A DNA stretch of 64,000 nt from Oscillospiraceae bacterium (GCA_017432615.1 JAFRIV010000024.1:27538-91537), one strand, 5' to 3'. Counted from the first letter of the stretch, positions 34,550-42,177 are shown. Notes: generated by a model from the letters alone, not told the origin. Made by a program: numbers and translations.

Positions 34550-34735
34550 GCGTCGGACGCATTTCGTCAGACATACAGTACCTTCAGGTACTGTATAACC
34601 CTCTTTGGTTTGGATTGGTTTGGATTGGATTGGTTTGGTTGGGATTGGATTGGTTTGGTATTACCTTCTCGGGTATTCTCGGGTATTCTCGGGTATTCTC
34701 GGGTATTCTCGGGTATGCTTGGGTATGCCCGGGCA
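34550..34735 (+). repeat. Hairpin-microsatellite element B
   Basis: The same conserved left part as element A (GCGTCGGACGCATTTCGTCA...) and a perfect hairpin with 11-base arms, ATACAGTACCT/AGGTACTGTAT (34573-34596). Eleven pentamers [TA]TTGG follow (34604-34658, one of them altered). After a short spacer come five perfect TTCTCGGGTA decamers (34666-34715) and two diverged copies (to 34735). A long open frame across it only translates the repeats (GLDWFGLDWFG...) and is not considered a gene. Confidence 0.88.
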
Positions 34736-34861
34736 TGCGGCACCGTGATCTTTTCATGCCAAAAGTGCCGTTCCAGCAACTTTGCAGCGAAATATCATGC
34801 AATTACAGGAATGAAGCTGGAGCGAATGCCCCGGATCTTCTTGTGTTCAGCCGGAATGCCA

Positions 34862-35728
34862 TCATTCAGAAGTAAGATGATTCGTGATGGACTGGAAGAA
34901 CTCTTTACTCCACATATCAAGAGACGCCGGATTATGGATAAACGGCAATACATCCTCTTTCGCCTGCGAATAATCCATGCTCTCAAATCGGCTGAAAAGG
35001 ATCTGTTTGATTTCTTCCAATGTCAAATCTTCTCTGGCACCAGCAAATTCTGAATCCATCAGCCTTGCGTTCAAATGCTTCAAATTTACCGGTGTTCCAT
35101 TGGCTAGATAGAACACAAAATCATAAAGGTCCCGGCCTTTGATCCTGCTTTTCCAAGCACGGCAGATTACAGCATGGAGCTTTCCGGCAAAGAGTGATGG
35201 CATATCATACAGGTTGATCTCATAAGGAATCGGGAGTAATCTGAACCGGCGTTCAAACCCGGCATAAGGAGGAGGCGCAGTATCCACTTCAAACTTGACC
35301 TTAATCAGTTCAGAGCCAACGACTGTCCGTGCAAGATTCTCATCCGCATAGCAGAGCAGAATATGCTCCCGGGTGTTCCCTTTCACAAATGCAGACTGCA
35401 CATCGGAATCGTTGGCTTTTACCTTTGCTTCCGCTTTGAAGTGAAACCCATATGCGCCGAGTTCTCTTTCCAGTACCGGCAAATACTTTTCCAGATGAAA
35501 ATCAGAATCCGGAGTTAGCAGGGAAAAATCCAAAGCTTCCGAAAAACGGTCAAGTCCATGAAAGATCCGCAATGCGGTGCCGCCATAAAACGCTGCCATC
35601 TGAAAAAAACCCGCTCGGGAAAGTCCGCACAAGATGATCTCCTGAACGATTTCTTTGATGCTGTTCTTCTTGTCTCCCAGCGTTTCAGACTTACGTTGAG
35701 ACAGCATTTGTTCAATAATGGTATTCAT
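34862..35728 (-). CDS. AbiEii-family nucleotidyltransferase toxin, DxD motif altered
   Basis: A 288-residue protein. The nucleotidyltransferase core has FYGGTALRIFHGLDRFSEALDFSL at about 48-71. In active AbiEii/AbiGii toxins the last part reads SEDLDF; here the first metal-binding aspartate is alanine (GCT at codon 67 or so), which would be expected to weaken or abolish activity. The later lysine-rich motifs LFAGKLHAVICR and KGRDLYDFVFYL are intact. AbiE toxins transfer nucleotides, typically GTP-dependent, and cause phage abortive infection. The gene overlaps the AbiEi-type antitoxin gene by 17 bases. Confidence 0.85.
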   Translation of the reverse strand: MNTIIEQMLSQRKSETLGDKKNSIKEIVQEIILCGLSRAGFFQMAAFYGGTALRIFHGLDRFSEALDFSLLTPDSDFHLEKYLPVLERELGAYGFHFKAEAKVKANDSDVQSAFVKGNTREHILLCYADENLARTVVGSELIKVKFEVDTAPPPYAGFERRFRLLPIPYEINLYDMPSLFAGKLHAVICRAWKSRIKGRDLYDFVFYLANGTPVNLKHLNARLMDSEFAGAREDLTLEEIKQILFSRFESMDYSQAKEDVLPFIHNPASLDMWSKEFFQSITNHLTSE

Positions 35729-36314
35729 GTCGCTTTATCTCCTTGATCATAGATATCAGCAGATGGTGATTTGTTGTCTGATAGAGTCCTGCAAGCTCTG
35801 CCATCTTCTCCATGTCCGCATTATGAAAAGCTGTTTCATCAATTCGCAGATCATCAAACAAAAGTGTTTTTAGCTCCATCCTGTTAGAGCACGGTGAACA
35901 CGTATATAATTGGTCACACACCGCCTTTTCTGCCGATGCAATCACATAGCCGTATCCATTTTCTTCATGGAGTTCGGTTCCGTAAGGGAAAGCGGCAACG
36001 GGTACATCCCGGTATGTGTATACTCCGAACGGCGTCTCATATTGCTTCTTTTTCTTCTTGCCGCAGGTTGCAGATGTATATGTGTATACTGCTTCGGGAA
36101 TCAAATCATGCCATGCCAGTGCAAATTCAAAAGACAGATAGGACGGACCGTAAATAATCCCTGCCAGATAATGGCAAGGAACAGTACAGTCTGTTTCATA
36201 AAGTCCCTTGATGATCGGTATCAGGTTCCCGTTTCTGGCCATCCTTCCGATCTTTGCAGCGGGATTCGCATACGAATTATATTGCTGAAGCAACATAGCT
36301 GTCGAATTAACCAT
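35712..36314 (-). CDS. AbiEi-family antitoxin-like protein
   Basis: About 200 residues from MVNSTAMLLQQYNSY; GGTGGTGAT lies just upstream. The family features are GRMARNGNLIPIIKGLYE at about 23-40 (the end of the winged-helix region), then YLAGIIYGPSYLSFEFALAWHDLIPEA, GVYTYRDVP and ASAEKAVCDQLY. Antitoxins of this type IV system bind the operon promoter and counteract the toxin without direct contact. The N-terminal helix-turn-helix is short compared with streptococcal AbiEi. Confidence 0.8.
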   Translation of the reverse strand: MVNSTAMLLQQYNSYANPAAKIGRMARNGNLIPIIKGLYETDCTVPCHYLAGIIYGPSYLSFEFALAWHDLIPEAVYTYTSATCGKKKKKQYETPFGVYTYRDVPVAAFPYGTELHEENGYGYVIASAEKAVCDQLYTCSPCSNRMELKTLLFDDLRIDETAFHNADMEKMAELAGLYQTTNHHLLISMIKEIKRHEYHY

Positions 36315-36454
36315 ATTATCACCACCAACTGCAATATTACTGCATTTACCGGTGAAAATCAAAAAAAATCCAACGTTATCCTGCTTTTCTTATTCAGCAG
36401 AATAAATGGTTCTTATATCTGAGTGCTCTGCTGAAAGCCTGCCGATGGGAACAA

Positions 36455-36505
36455 CGGACGCGTTTCGTCCGGCACACAGACATTTTGCCGCTGTTTGATG
36501 TCTGT
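36455..36505 (+). repeat. Hairpin element C, related to the left part of A and B
   Basis: GGACG-CGTTT-CGTCC (36456-36470) matches the left part of elements A and B, then GGCACACAG parallels their GACACACAG/GACATACAG. The following hairpin is different: ACAGACAT (36476-36483) with ATGTCTGT (36498-36505). No microsatellite follows. Confidence 0.55.
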
Positions 36506-36547
36506 CTTCGGAAAATATGAAGATTTTGAAAAGTTGTAATCTGTGTA

Positions 36548-36590
36548 TTGACAGCTGAGTTGTAAAGTGATATGTTACAACCATCAGCTG
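36548..36590 (+). promoter_or_regulatory. Promoter and nested operator of the Rrf2 gene
   Basis: TTGACA (36548-36553) and TATGTT (36571-36576), 17-base spacer. Overlapping them is an inverted repeat GTTGTAA (36559-36565) and TTACAAC (36575-36581), nested in a larger one, CAGCTGA (36552-36558) and TCAGCTG (36584-36590). The position over the -10 fits autorepression by the Rrf2 protein. Confidence 0.7.
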
Positions 36591-36613
36591 ACAAACTTGT
36601 GCGGAGGCGGAAA

Positions 36614-37093
36614 ATGCAGATCGGAAGCAAATTTACAATCGGGGTTCACATCCTCACGGCTATTGACTACTTCAAGGATAGGGATCGTGTGAACAGTGAA
36701 TTCCTTGCCGGGAGCATCGGGGTAAACCCTGTCATCGTCCGCACAGTCATTTCACAGTTACGGGAAGCCGGTATCGTGCAGACACAGCGCGGCAGCAGCG
36801 GCGCAGAACTCGCAAAGCGGCTTGACGAGATCACGCTTTACGACATCTACAAAGCCGTTGGCAGTGTGGATACGGAGGAAGGCCTCTTCCATTTCCATGA
36901 GCAGCCGAATCCGGACTGCCCCGTGGGGAGAAACATCCATAAGGTTTTGGATCAGCGTCTCATCGATGCGCAGAGAGCTATGGAAGAGAAACTCAGATCC
37001 GCAACGCTTGCCGATATCGCGGAAGACACGAGGCAGGCAGTCAGCAATGAATCGAATACAGAAGCGGAAACTGTGTCTCCGTGTGTCCGGTAG
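36614..37093 (+). CDS. Rrf2 family transcriptional regulator
   Basis: A 159-residue regulator from MQIGSKFTIGVHIL, with GGAGG upstream. The winged helix covers 1-80: GSIGVNPVIVRTVISQL is the recognition region and TQRGSSGAELAKRLDEITL the wing. The three clustered cysteines that bind a [2Fe-2S] cluster in IscR are absent; only CPVG near 107 and one at the C-terminus remain. This resembles the cysteine-poor YwnA-like group. It precedes the macrodomain gene by 24 bases, so it probably controls the ADP-ribose module. Confidence 0.88.
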   Translation: MQIGSKFTIGVHILTAIDYFKDRDRVNSEFLAGSIGVNPVIVRTVISQLREAGIVQTQRGSSGAELAKRLDEITLYDIYKAVGSVDTEEGLFHFHEQPNPDCPVGRNIHKVLDQRLIDAQRAMEEKLRSATLADIAEDTRQAVSNESNTEAETVSPCVR

Positions 37094-37117
37094 TCGCAGC
37101 AGAAAGGAGGCAACAGC

Positions 37118-37924
37118 ATGAATGAGAAAAAAACGCAGGATCAACGGCTGAATTATCTCGTTGAGGAATTCAAAGCAGATTCTGTTCAGTATAAAGATTT
37201 GCAGACGCCAAACGACGACGAGGGTAAACGCCGTATCCTGCGATCCCTTATGAACATCCGAATGCCTCGAAAGATGGATGAGGCTGTTCTTGCCGTGCAG
37301 GACGAGTATCTGCAGGAGCGCATCCGTGAAAACGGAATTGTGGAACCTGCCGACATCCCCGTGATTCGGGATCGAATGTCCGTCTGGCAGGGCGACATCA
37401 CGAGGCTGGCTGTAGACGCCATCGTGAATGCCGCCAACTCGCAAATGCTGGGCTGCTTTGTTCCGATGCACACCTGCATTGACAACTGCATCCATACCTT
37501 TGCGGGCGTGCAGCTTCGAGCGGAATGCAATCGGCAGATGAACGCGCTCCGTATGCGGTATGGCAGGGATTATGAGCAGCCGACGGCCGTACCCATGCTG
37601 ACGGACGCGTATAACCTCCCTGCGAAAAAGGTGGTTCATATCGTTGGGCCTATTGTCGAAAATGGATTGACAAAGGAACTGGAGGAACAGCTGGCAGCCT
37701 GTTACCGCAACACGCTGGATATGTGTCTGGAAAACGGTCTCAAAACAGTCGCTTTCTGCTGTATTTCTACAGGCGTCTTTCATTTTCCGAACAGGAGGGC
37801 GGCCCAGATCGCGGTGCAGACAGTATCAGAGTGGCTGTTGAACCATGACGGTCGGATGGATCGGGTAATCTTCAATGTTTTTAAAGATGAGGATAAAGAA
37901 TATTATGAACGGCTTTTACAATAA
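37118..37924 (+). CDS. Zinc-dependent macrodomain protein-ADP-ribose hydrolase
   Basis: A 268-residue protein. An N-terminal helical extension (1-85) precedes the macrodomain (about 88-268). Ligand-binding motifs are WQGDITRLAVDAIVNAANS and the substrate loop CCISTGVFHFPNRRAAQIA. The insertion GCFVPMHTCIDNCIHTFAGVQLR holds the Cys and His residues that bind zinc in the SirTM-linked class. These hydrolases remove mono-ADP-ribose placed by the partner sirtuin (known for the family). It is co-directional with the sirtuin gene 189 bases downstream. Confidence 0.93.
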   Translation: MNEKKTQDQRLNYLVEEFKADSVQYKDLQTPNDDEGKRRILRSLMNIRMPRKMDEAVLAVQDEYLQERIRENGIVEPADIPVIRDRMSVWQGDITRLAVDAIVNAANSQMLGCFVPMHTCIDNCIHTFAGVQLRAECNRQMNALRMRYGRDYEQPTAVPMLTDAYNLPAKKVVHIVGPIVENGLTKELEEQLAACYRNTLDMCLENGLKTVAFCCISTGVFHFPNRRAAQIAVQTVSEWLLNHDGRMDRVIFNVFKDEDKEYYERLLQ

Positions 37925-38114
37925 CAGACCGGACGGACATCAGGAGATCAATCAAAAAGGGCTCTCTGCTGTCCGTGCCCTGCGATCCGGCCTGTTCTGC
38001 AAAGCCGGGCGCCGGAGGAAGGATTTTCGGAGACTGAAATCAGAGCTTGAAAAAGCGTATCTCACTCATTTTTCTCATAACCCTGCGAGGATGTCATTCA
38101 GGAGGTGTGCGTGA
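37905..38114 (+). CDS. Possible small basic protein bridging macro and sirtuin genes
   Basis: A 69-codon frame. It begins 20 bases before the macrodomain stop and its TGA overlaps the sirtuin ATG (TGATG), so it would couple translation across the gap. GAGG lies 12 bases before its ATG, which is far. The product is rich in Arg and Lys (AGRRRKDFRRLKSELEK) with no known domain. The gapless fit is suggestive, but chance cannot be excluded. Confidence 0.3.
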   Translation: MNGFYNNRPDGHQEINQKGLSAVRALRSGLFCKAGRRRKDFRRLKSELEKAYLTHFSHNPARMSFRRCA

Positions 38115-39031
38115 TGTTCGGACGCAGAATACCAAGGTCTCAGGATACCCCTGACGGGATCAATCTCCTGAAAAAAACTCTGGATGAAGCGGAATCCGTC
38201 ATTATCGGAGCCGGTGCGGGACTCTCCACTTCCGCCGGTTTTATTTATACAGGAGAGCGTCTCGAGAAGTACTTCTCAGATTTCATTGGCAGGTATCATT
38301 TCGAGGACATGTATTCCGGCGGCTTTTATGCGATGCAGTGGCCTGCTGAAGAGCTTTGGGCTTACTGGAGCCGTTATATTTATATCAATCGCTTTATGGA
38401 TCCGCCAAAACCGGTCTACGAGGATCTTTTCGAGCTCGTAAAGGATAAAGACTACTTTGTCCTGACAACCAATGTGGACCATTGTTTCCAGAAGGCCGGG
38501 TTCGACAGGCACAGGTTATTTTATACGCAGGGAGATTACGGCCTCTGGCAGTGCAGCAGGCCCTGTCATGATAAGACTTACGACAATGAAGAGACCGTGC
38601 GAAAGATGGTTCTTGCCCAGGGCTTTACCATTGCGGAAGACGGCACACTGACTGTTCCGGAAGGATCGGCCCTCAAGATGAAGGTTCCCTCAGAGCTTCT
38701 CCCGCGCTGTCCGGTCTGTGGTGAGCCGATGAGCATGAACCTTCGGGCGGATGATACGTTTGTGGAGGACGAGGGCTGGCACAAAGCATCTCAGCGCTAT
38801 TCTGATTTTCTCCGCAGGCATAAGAACAGAAAGGTTCTCTTCCTGGAGGCAGCCGTGGGATGGAATACGCCCGGCATCATCAAATTTGCTTTCTGGCAGA
38901 TGACAGACGAATGGCCTGATGCCACCTATGCCTGCCTGAACTACAATGAGGCTTATGTCCCGGACGAGATCAAAGCAAAGTCGATCTGCATTAACGGCGA
39001 CATAGGAGACATCCTGAACAGGATGAAATAA
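38114..39031 (+). CDS. SirTM-class sirtuin, probable protein ADP-ribosyltransferase
   Basis: A 305-residue sirtuin starting at MFGRRIP, with GGAGG seven bases upstream. The NAD-binding motif is GAGAGLSTSAG (32-42) and TTNVD at 118-122. The catalytic histidine found in deacylases (xxHG) is replaced by glutamine in TQGDYG (138-143), the mark of class M sirtuins, which ADP-ribosylate proteins rather than deacylate them. Zinc cysteines lie in QCSRPC and RCPVCGEP. Known SirTM operons also encode a macrodomain (present), a GcvH-like carrier and an LplA2 ligase (both absent here), so the target protein is an open question. Confidence 0.9.
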   Translation: MFGRRIPRSQDTPDGINLLKKTLDEAESVIIGAGAGLSTSAGFIYTGERLEKYFSDFIGRYHFEDMYSGGFYAMQWPAEELWAYWSRYIYINRFMDPPKPVYEDLFELVKDKDYFVLTTNVDHCFQKAGFDRHRLFYTQGDYGLWQCSRPCHDKTYDNEETVRKMVLAQGFTIAEDGTLTVPEGSALKMKVPSELLPRCPVCGEPMSMNLRADDTFVEDEGWHKASQRYSDFLRRHKNRKVLFLEAAVGWNTPGIIKFAFWQMTDEWPDATYACLNYNEAYVPDEIKAKSICINGDIGDILNRMK

Positions 39032-39057
39032 AAAACAGGATTCCGATACAGTACGCG

Positions 39058-39102
39058 TCTGAGAAACGTCCAATGGGGGTGAAAGCCCGGGCGTTTTCTT
39101 GA
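39058..39102 (+). terminator. Probable terminator of the macro-sirtuin operon
   Basis: AGAAACGTCC pairs with GGGCGTTTTCT, with an extra inner GGG/CCC pair, followed by TGAG; the T-run (TTTTCTT) overlaps the 3' arm. It lies about 30 bases after the sirtuin stop. Confidence 0.5.
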
Positions 39103-39228
39103 GATCATATGCCGCCTTTGTGGCTGCTATTTAAAAGCCGGATGATCAGGAAACAGATAAGTCGATTTAATCAGAATATGTTCCCCAATTTAACTTACAG
39201 AATCAGCATGTGAGGCGCAAGCAACAAC

Positions 39229-39396
39229 ATGAGAAAGGTACTGGATGAACAGCTCATTTACGAAATTCTGTCAGTCGTGAATGAAATCCCTTGCGGTAAA
39301 GTCGCCTCCTACGGGCAGATCGCGCGCCTGATCGGCAGAAGAGCACCGCTGATTCTTTCAGAAAGACCCGGTGCGGTCAGTTTCACAGGGAGGTGA
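39229..39396 (+). pseudogene. MGMT/alkyltransferase-like fragment
   Basis: A 55-codon frame starts with EILSVVNEIPCGKVASYGQIARLIG, matching the DNA-binding start of O6-alkylguanine transferase-like (MGMT/Atl) proteins (consensus IPxGxVxTYGxIA). After GRR the match ends and 20 unrelated residues lead to a stop inside the ribosome site of the next gene. The active-site region (PCHR) is missing. It is a truncated remnant. Confidence 0.65.
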
Positions 39397-39400
39397 AAAA

Positions 39401-39766
39401 ATGCCTGATGACGCGATGCAAAAACCGGATAAACGAACAAAAAACCTTGCCAAAACCATGCGGCGGCGCATGACGAAGTATGAATACCGCCTGTATGCCG
39501 GGTTTTTAAGCGCTCTGCCCATGACGGTCTGCCGGCAGAAGGTCATCGGCAGCTATATTGTCGACTTTTTTCTGCCCTCGGAGAAGCTGATCATCGAAGT
39601 AGACGGCTCCCAGCACTATACGGAAAAGGGGCTGGAGGCTGACAGGCTGAGGGATCAGCGGCTAAAGGGTGAAGGCTATACAGTTCTCCGTTACAGCAAT
39701 CTTGAGGTTTGGGAAAATCTGGAGGGCGTTTCCGAGGATATTCTGGATAAACTCGGTCTCCTTTAG
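39401..39766 (+). CDS. DUF559 endonuclease-like protein
   Basis: A 121-residue protein from MPDDAMQKPD, with GGGAGGTG upstream. The DUF559 (Vsr/PD-(D/E)XK-like) pattern is clear: KTMRRRMTKYEYRLYAGFL, CRQKVIGSYIVDFFLPSEKLIIEVDGSQH (D and E-x-D of the nuclease core) and DQRLKGEGYTVLRYSNLEVWEN. Such genes are frequent hitchhikers in clostridial genomes and their role is not known. It is followed after 20 bases by the Smr protein gene. Confidence 0.85.
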   Translation: MPDDAMQKPDKRTKNLAKTMRRRMTKYEYRLYAGFLSALPMTVCRQKVIGSYIVDFFLPSEKLIIEVDGSQHYTEKGLEADRLRDQRLKGEGYTVLRYSNLEVWENLEGVSEDILDKLGLL

Positions 39767-39786
39767 GAAGCAGAAAGGATGAAGCT

Positions 39787-40032
39787 ATGGTCGAGGCATT
39801 TCAGGAAATCGATGTGCACGGGATGAACAAAGTAACGGCTTTTGCCGCCATTGACGCCAAGTTGAAGCGCGCTTCCGGCGCAGTCTACCAGCTGAAAGTG
39901 ATCCACGGCTACCATGGCGGAACGGTTTTGCGGGACGCCATCCGGGCGCATTATAAAAACCATCCGAAGGTGAAACGGATCGAACTCGGGCTGAACCCCG
40001 GGGAAACCGATCTGATTTTACGGGATCTTTGA
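39787..40032 (+). CDS. Small Smr-domain protein
   Basis: An 81-residue stand-alone Smr domain, as at the C-terminus of MutS2. The LDLHG-type motif appears as EIDVHGMNKVTA and the second as VIHGYHGGTVLRDAIR, ending LNPGETDLIL. Smr domains can nick DNA or cleave RNA; the HGxxGG-type motif is preserved in altered form (HGYHGG). It follows the DUF559 gene and is likely co-transcribed. Confidence 0.85.
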   Translation: MVEAFQEIDVHGMNKVTAFAAIDAKLKRASGAVYQLKVIHGYHGGTVLRDAIRAHYKNHPKVKRIELGLNPGETDLILRDL

Positions 40033-40198
40033 AAAAAATGAAAAATCCCTCCTGCGTCAGGGCTTGCATGTGACGCTGCGTCATGATATGTATTTGCCGT
40101 AAAGGAGATGGAACGCAATGCGTGATCGTCTCTTTCCCTTAGTCAGGCGCATGTCTACAGTTTCTATTATACGATGATTACAGTCCCATTATACGGGC

Positions 40199-40504
40199 TT
40201 ACAGTTTCAGGCTGTTCTCATCCAGCAGGAAGTTTCGGATGCCGATGGTCACGATTCCCATATCGTTTCTGCGCACCTTGATGTTATCCCGCACGACGAT
40301 GATCTTTTTGAAGGAATCGCCAATGGCGTTCAACGGACGCTCTTCCTGCTCCTGCTTGCTCTCGGAATTCATAGCAAAGGCAGACTGAATATAATACTTT
40401 TCACTGCCGCGAGTTACGACGAAGTCCACCTCAAGCTGCTTTTTTGTTGTTTTGTTCTCGCGCCGGATCAGCCGCTCCAGATAGATATCCCGTTTGATCT
40501 CCAT
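40199..40504 (-). pseudogene. DUF4143/AAA_14 ATPase, internally deleted
   Basis: A 101-codon frame with AGGAGG before MEIKRDIYLERLIRREN. This N-terminus is that of AAA_14/DUF4143 ATPases of about 400 residues, but it is joined directly to their C-terminal end: QLEVDFVVTRGSEKYYIQSAFAM and GDSFKKIIVVRDNIK, ending IGIRNFLLDENSL. The Walker ATPase and about 300 residues are missing with the frame kept. It may be translated, but the ATPase cannot work. Confidence 0.8.
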
Positions 40505-40603
40505 ATTGTCCTCCTGCTTCCGAAATAAAATGTGCTCACACCTTTTTTCGTAATTACTATGCCCGATACCTCCGTAAAAGTCAAATGTTCCCTGCAAGAT
40601 CAT

Positions 40604-40647
40604 AAAAAAGTAACGAGCCAACCCGAAGATTGACTCGTTGCTTTCAT
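40604..40647 (-). terminator. Terminator of the TRAP-uxaC operon
   Basis: On the minus strand AACGAGTCAA pairs with TTGGCTCGTT around a short loop containing TCTTCGGG, followed by ACTTTTTTATG, about 110 bases after the uxaC stop. Confidence 0.8.
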
Positions 40648-40752
40648 TTTCTGTTTGCTTTTCGTACCGGCTTGCCGACCTGTCAAATAGTCGCCCTATG
40701 GGACGGTGGCTTCATCGGAATCTCTCTTTTTTCTGTTTCTCCGGAGGGCGGC

Positions 40753-42174
40753 TTACAGCGCAACGTTGAACGCAAAGAAGTCGTTCACGTTCCGGACGCA
40801 GACATCTTCAATGATCTCTTTGAGGTTTTCCTCCGAGGAGAAGTATTCTCCCTTCTCCACAAGTTCCCCGAGATAGTTGCAGAATACACGGCGGTAAAGC
40901 TCATGGCGCGGATAGCTGATGAAGCTGCGGCTGTCTGTCAGCATTCCCACGGAAAGGGAGACCGGATAGAGGTTTGCGCAGGCTTCAAACTGGCGCTTGA
41001 TGCCGTAAGGCTGGTCGTTGAACCACCAGGGAGCACCGAGCTGTACCTTTCCCCGTACCCCGCTGTCACAGAAGCCTGCCGCCAGGATAGCCCAGGTTTC
41101 GATCTTCGTGCCGTCAAGCGGATAGAGGATCGTTTTTGGCAGTTCCTCGATCTCTGTCAGGGCATTGAGGAGCTTGCCGACACTGATGACTGCCGTGGCG
41201 TCATCGCAGCAGTCAAACCCGGTAGACTGGCCGATGCGTGCCACACGGGATGTATTTGCATCCAGGTACGTGCCGATGTGAAGCTGCATCACAAAGCCGT
41301 TGCGGGCATAGATCTTGCCCATATGGTAAAGGAAAGCGCTCTGATATTTATTCTTTTCTTTCTTCTTCAGCTTTTCCCCGGCAAGTGCCTTCTGGAAGAT
41401 CTCCTCCACTTCCCTCTCTGTCCAGTTTTCCCAGGCAAAGAAGGGGATGCCGTCATCGCTGACGGTGGTACCCGTCACTTCCTTGAAGTACTGCAAGCGT
41501 CTCTCCAGCGCGATCAGAAGGTCCGGGAAGGAGGTGATCGGCGTCTCCGCCGCAAGTGCCAGGCGGCCCACATAGGAAGCGAAATCCTTATTGGTAAGGA
41601 ACATTGCCTTGTCCGGGCGAAATGCCGTGATCACCCGCGTGGAGCAGCCGCTCTGCGCGATCTGCTTATGATAGCGCAGATCATCGACAGGGTCTTCCGT
41701 GGTGGAGACAAGCTTCACGTTGGAGTGCTCCATGCACCAGCGGCGCGTCATATGCTTTTCCCGGATCAACGCTTTGGTGCGGGCATAGATCTCTTCCGCG
41801 TTTTTCCCGGAAAGCGGCTCATCGATGCCAAAGTAACGCTTCAGTTCCAGGGCACACCAGATGTAAATGGGGTTGCCTACCAGCTTCGGCAGGATGGAAG
41901 CAAAGGCCATATATTTGTCATGGTAGCTCGCATCCCCTGTGATCAGCCTTTCCTCAATGCCGAAGGTGCGCATGCACCGCCATTTATAATGATCCCCGCT
42001 GAGCCACATCTCGCCGAGGTCTTCAAATTCCCTGTCTTCCGCGATCTCCTGCGGATTCAGGTGGCAGTGATAGTCGATAATGGGAAGATGCTCTGCATAT
42101 TTGTGATAAAGGCAGCGCCCCGTCTCCGAGGTGAGGTAGAGCTCCTCATCAAATTTGCGTTCTATGGCTATCAT
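40753..42174 (-). CDS. uxaC: Glucuronate isomerase
   Basis: A 473-residue enzyme converting glucuronate to fructuronate, or galacturonate to tagaturonate. The metal motif DYHCHLNP holds H36 and H38. Other family landmarks are RTFGIEERLITGDAS, LVSTTEDPVDDLRYHK and AWILAAGFCDSGVRGKVQLGAPWWFND (in part AILAAGFCDSG). Length is typical. It is the last gene of the TRAP operon, three bases after the SDR gene. Confidence 0.95.
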   Translation of the reverse strand: MIAIERKFDEELYLTSETGRCLYHKYAEHLPIIDYHCHLNPQEIAEDREFEDLGEMWLSGDHYKWRCMRTFGIEERLITGDASYHDKYMAFASILPKLVGNPIYIWCALELKRYFGIDEPLSGKNAEEIYARTKALIREKHMTRRWCMEHSNVKLVSTTEDPVDDLRYHKQIAQSGCSTRVITAFRPDKAMFLTNKDFASYVGRLALAAETPITSFPDLLIALERRLQYFKEVTGTTVSDDGIPFFAWENWTEREVEEIFQKALAGEKLKKKEKNKYQSAFLYHMGKIYARNGFVMQLHIGTYLDANTSRVARIGQSTGFDCCDDATAVISVGKLLNALTEIEELPKTILYPLDGTKIETWAILAAGFCDSGVRGKVQLGAPWWFNDQPYGIKRQFEACANLYPVSLSVGMLTDSRSFISYPRHELYRRVFCNYLGELVEKGEYFSSEENLKEIIEDVCVRNVNDFFAFNVAL

Positions 42175-42177
42175 ATC

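Noticed and set aside
34666-34735. CRISPR array
   Set aside because: The decamers are head to tail without spacers and no cas gene is present.
34427-35053. 208-codon frame encoding GLDWFG and GILGYSRVF repeats
   Set aside because: It translates the pentamer and decamer arrays of element B and then runs antisense into the AbiEii gene.
40033-40198. Small gene between the Smr gene and the AAA_14 remnant
   Set aside because: Only short chance frames and a weak GTGACG/CGTCA hairpin; no protein features.
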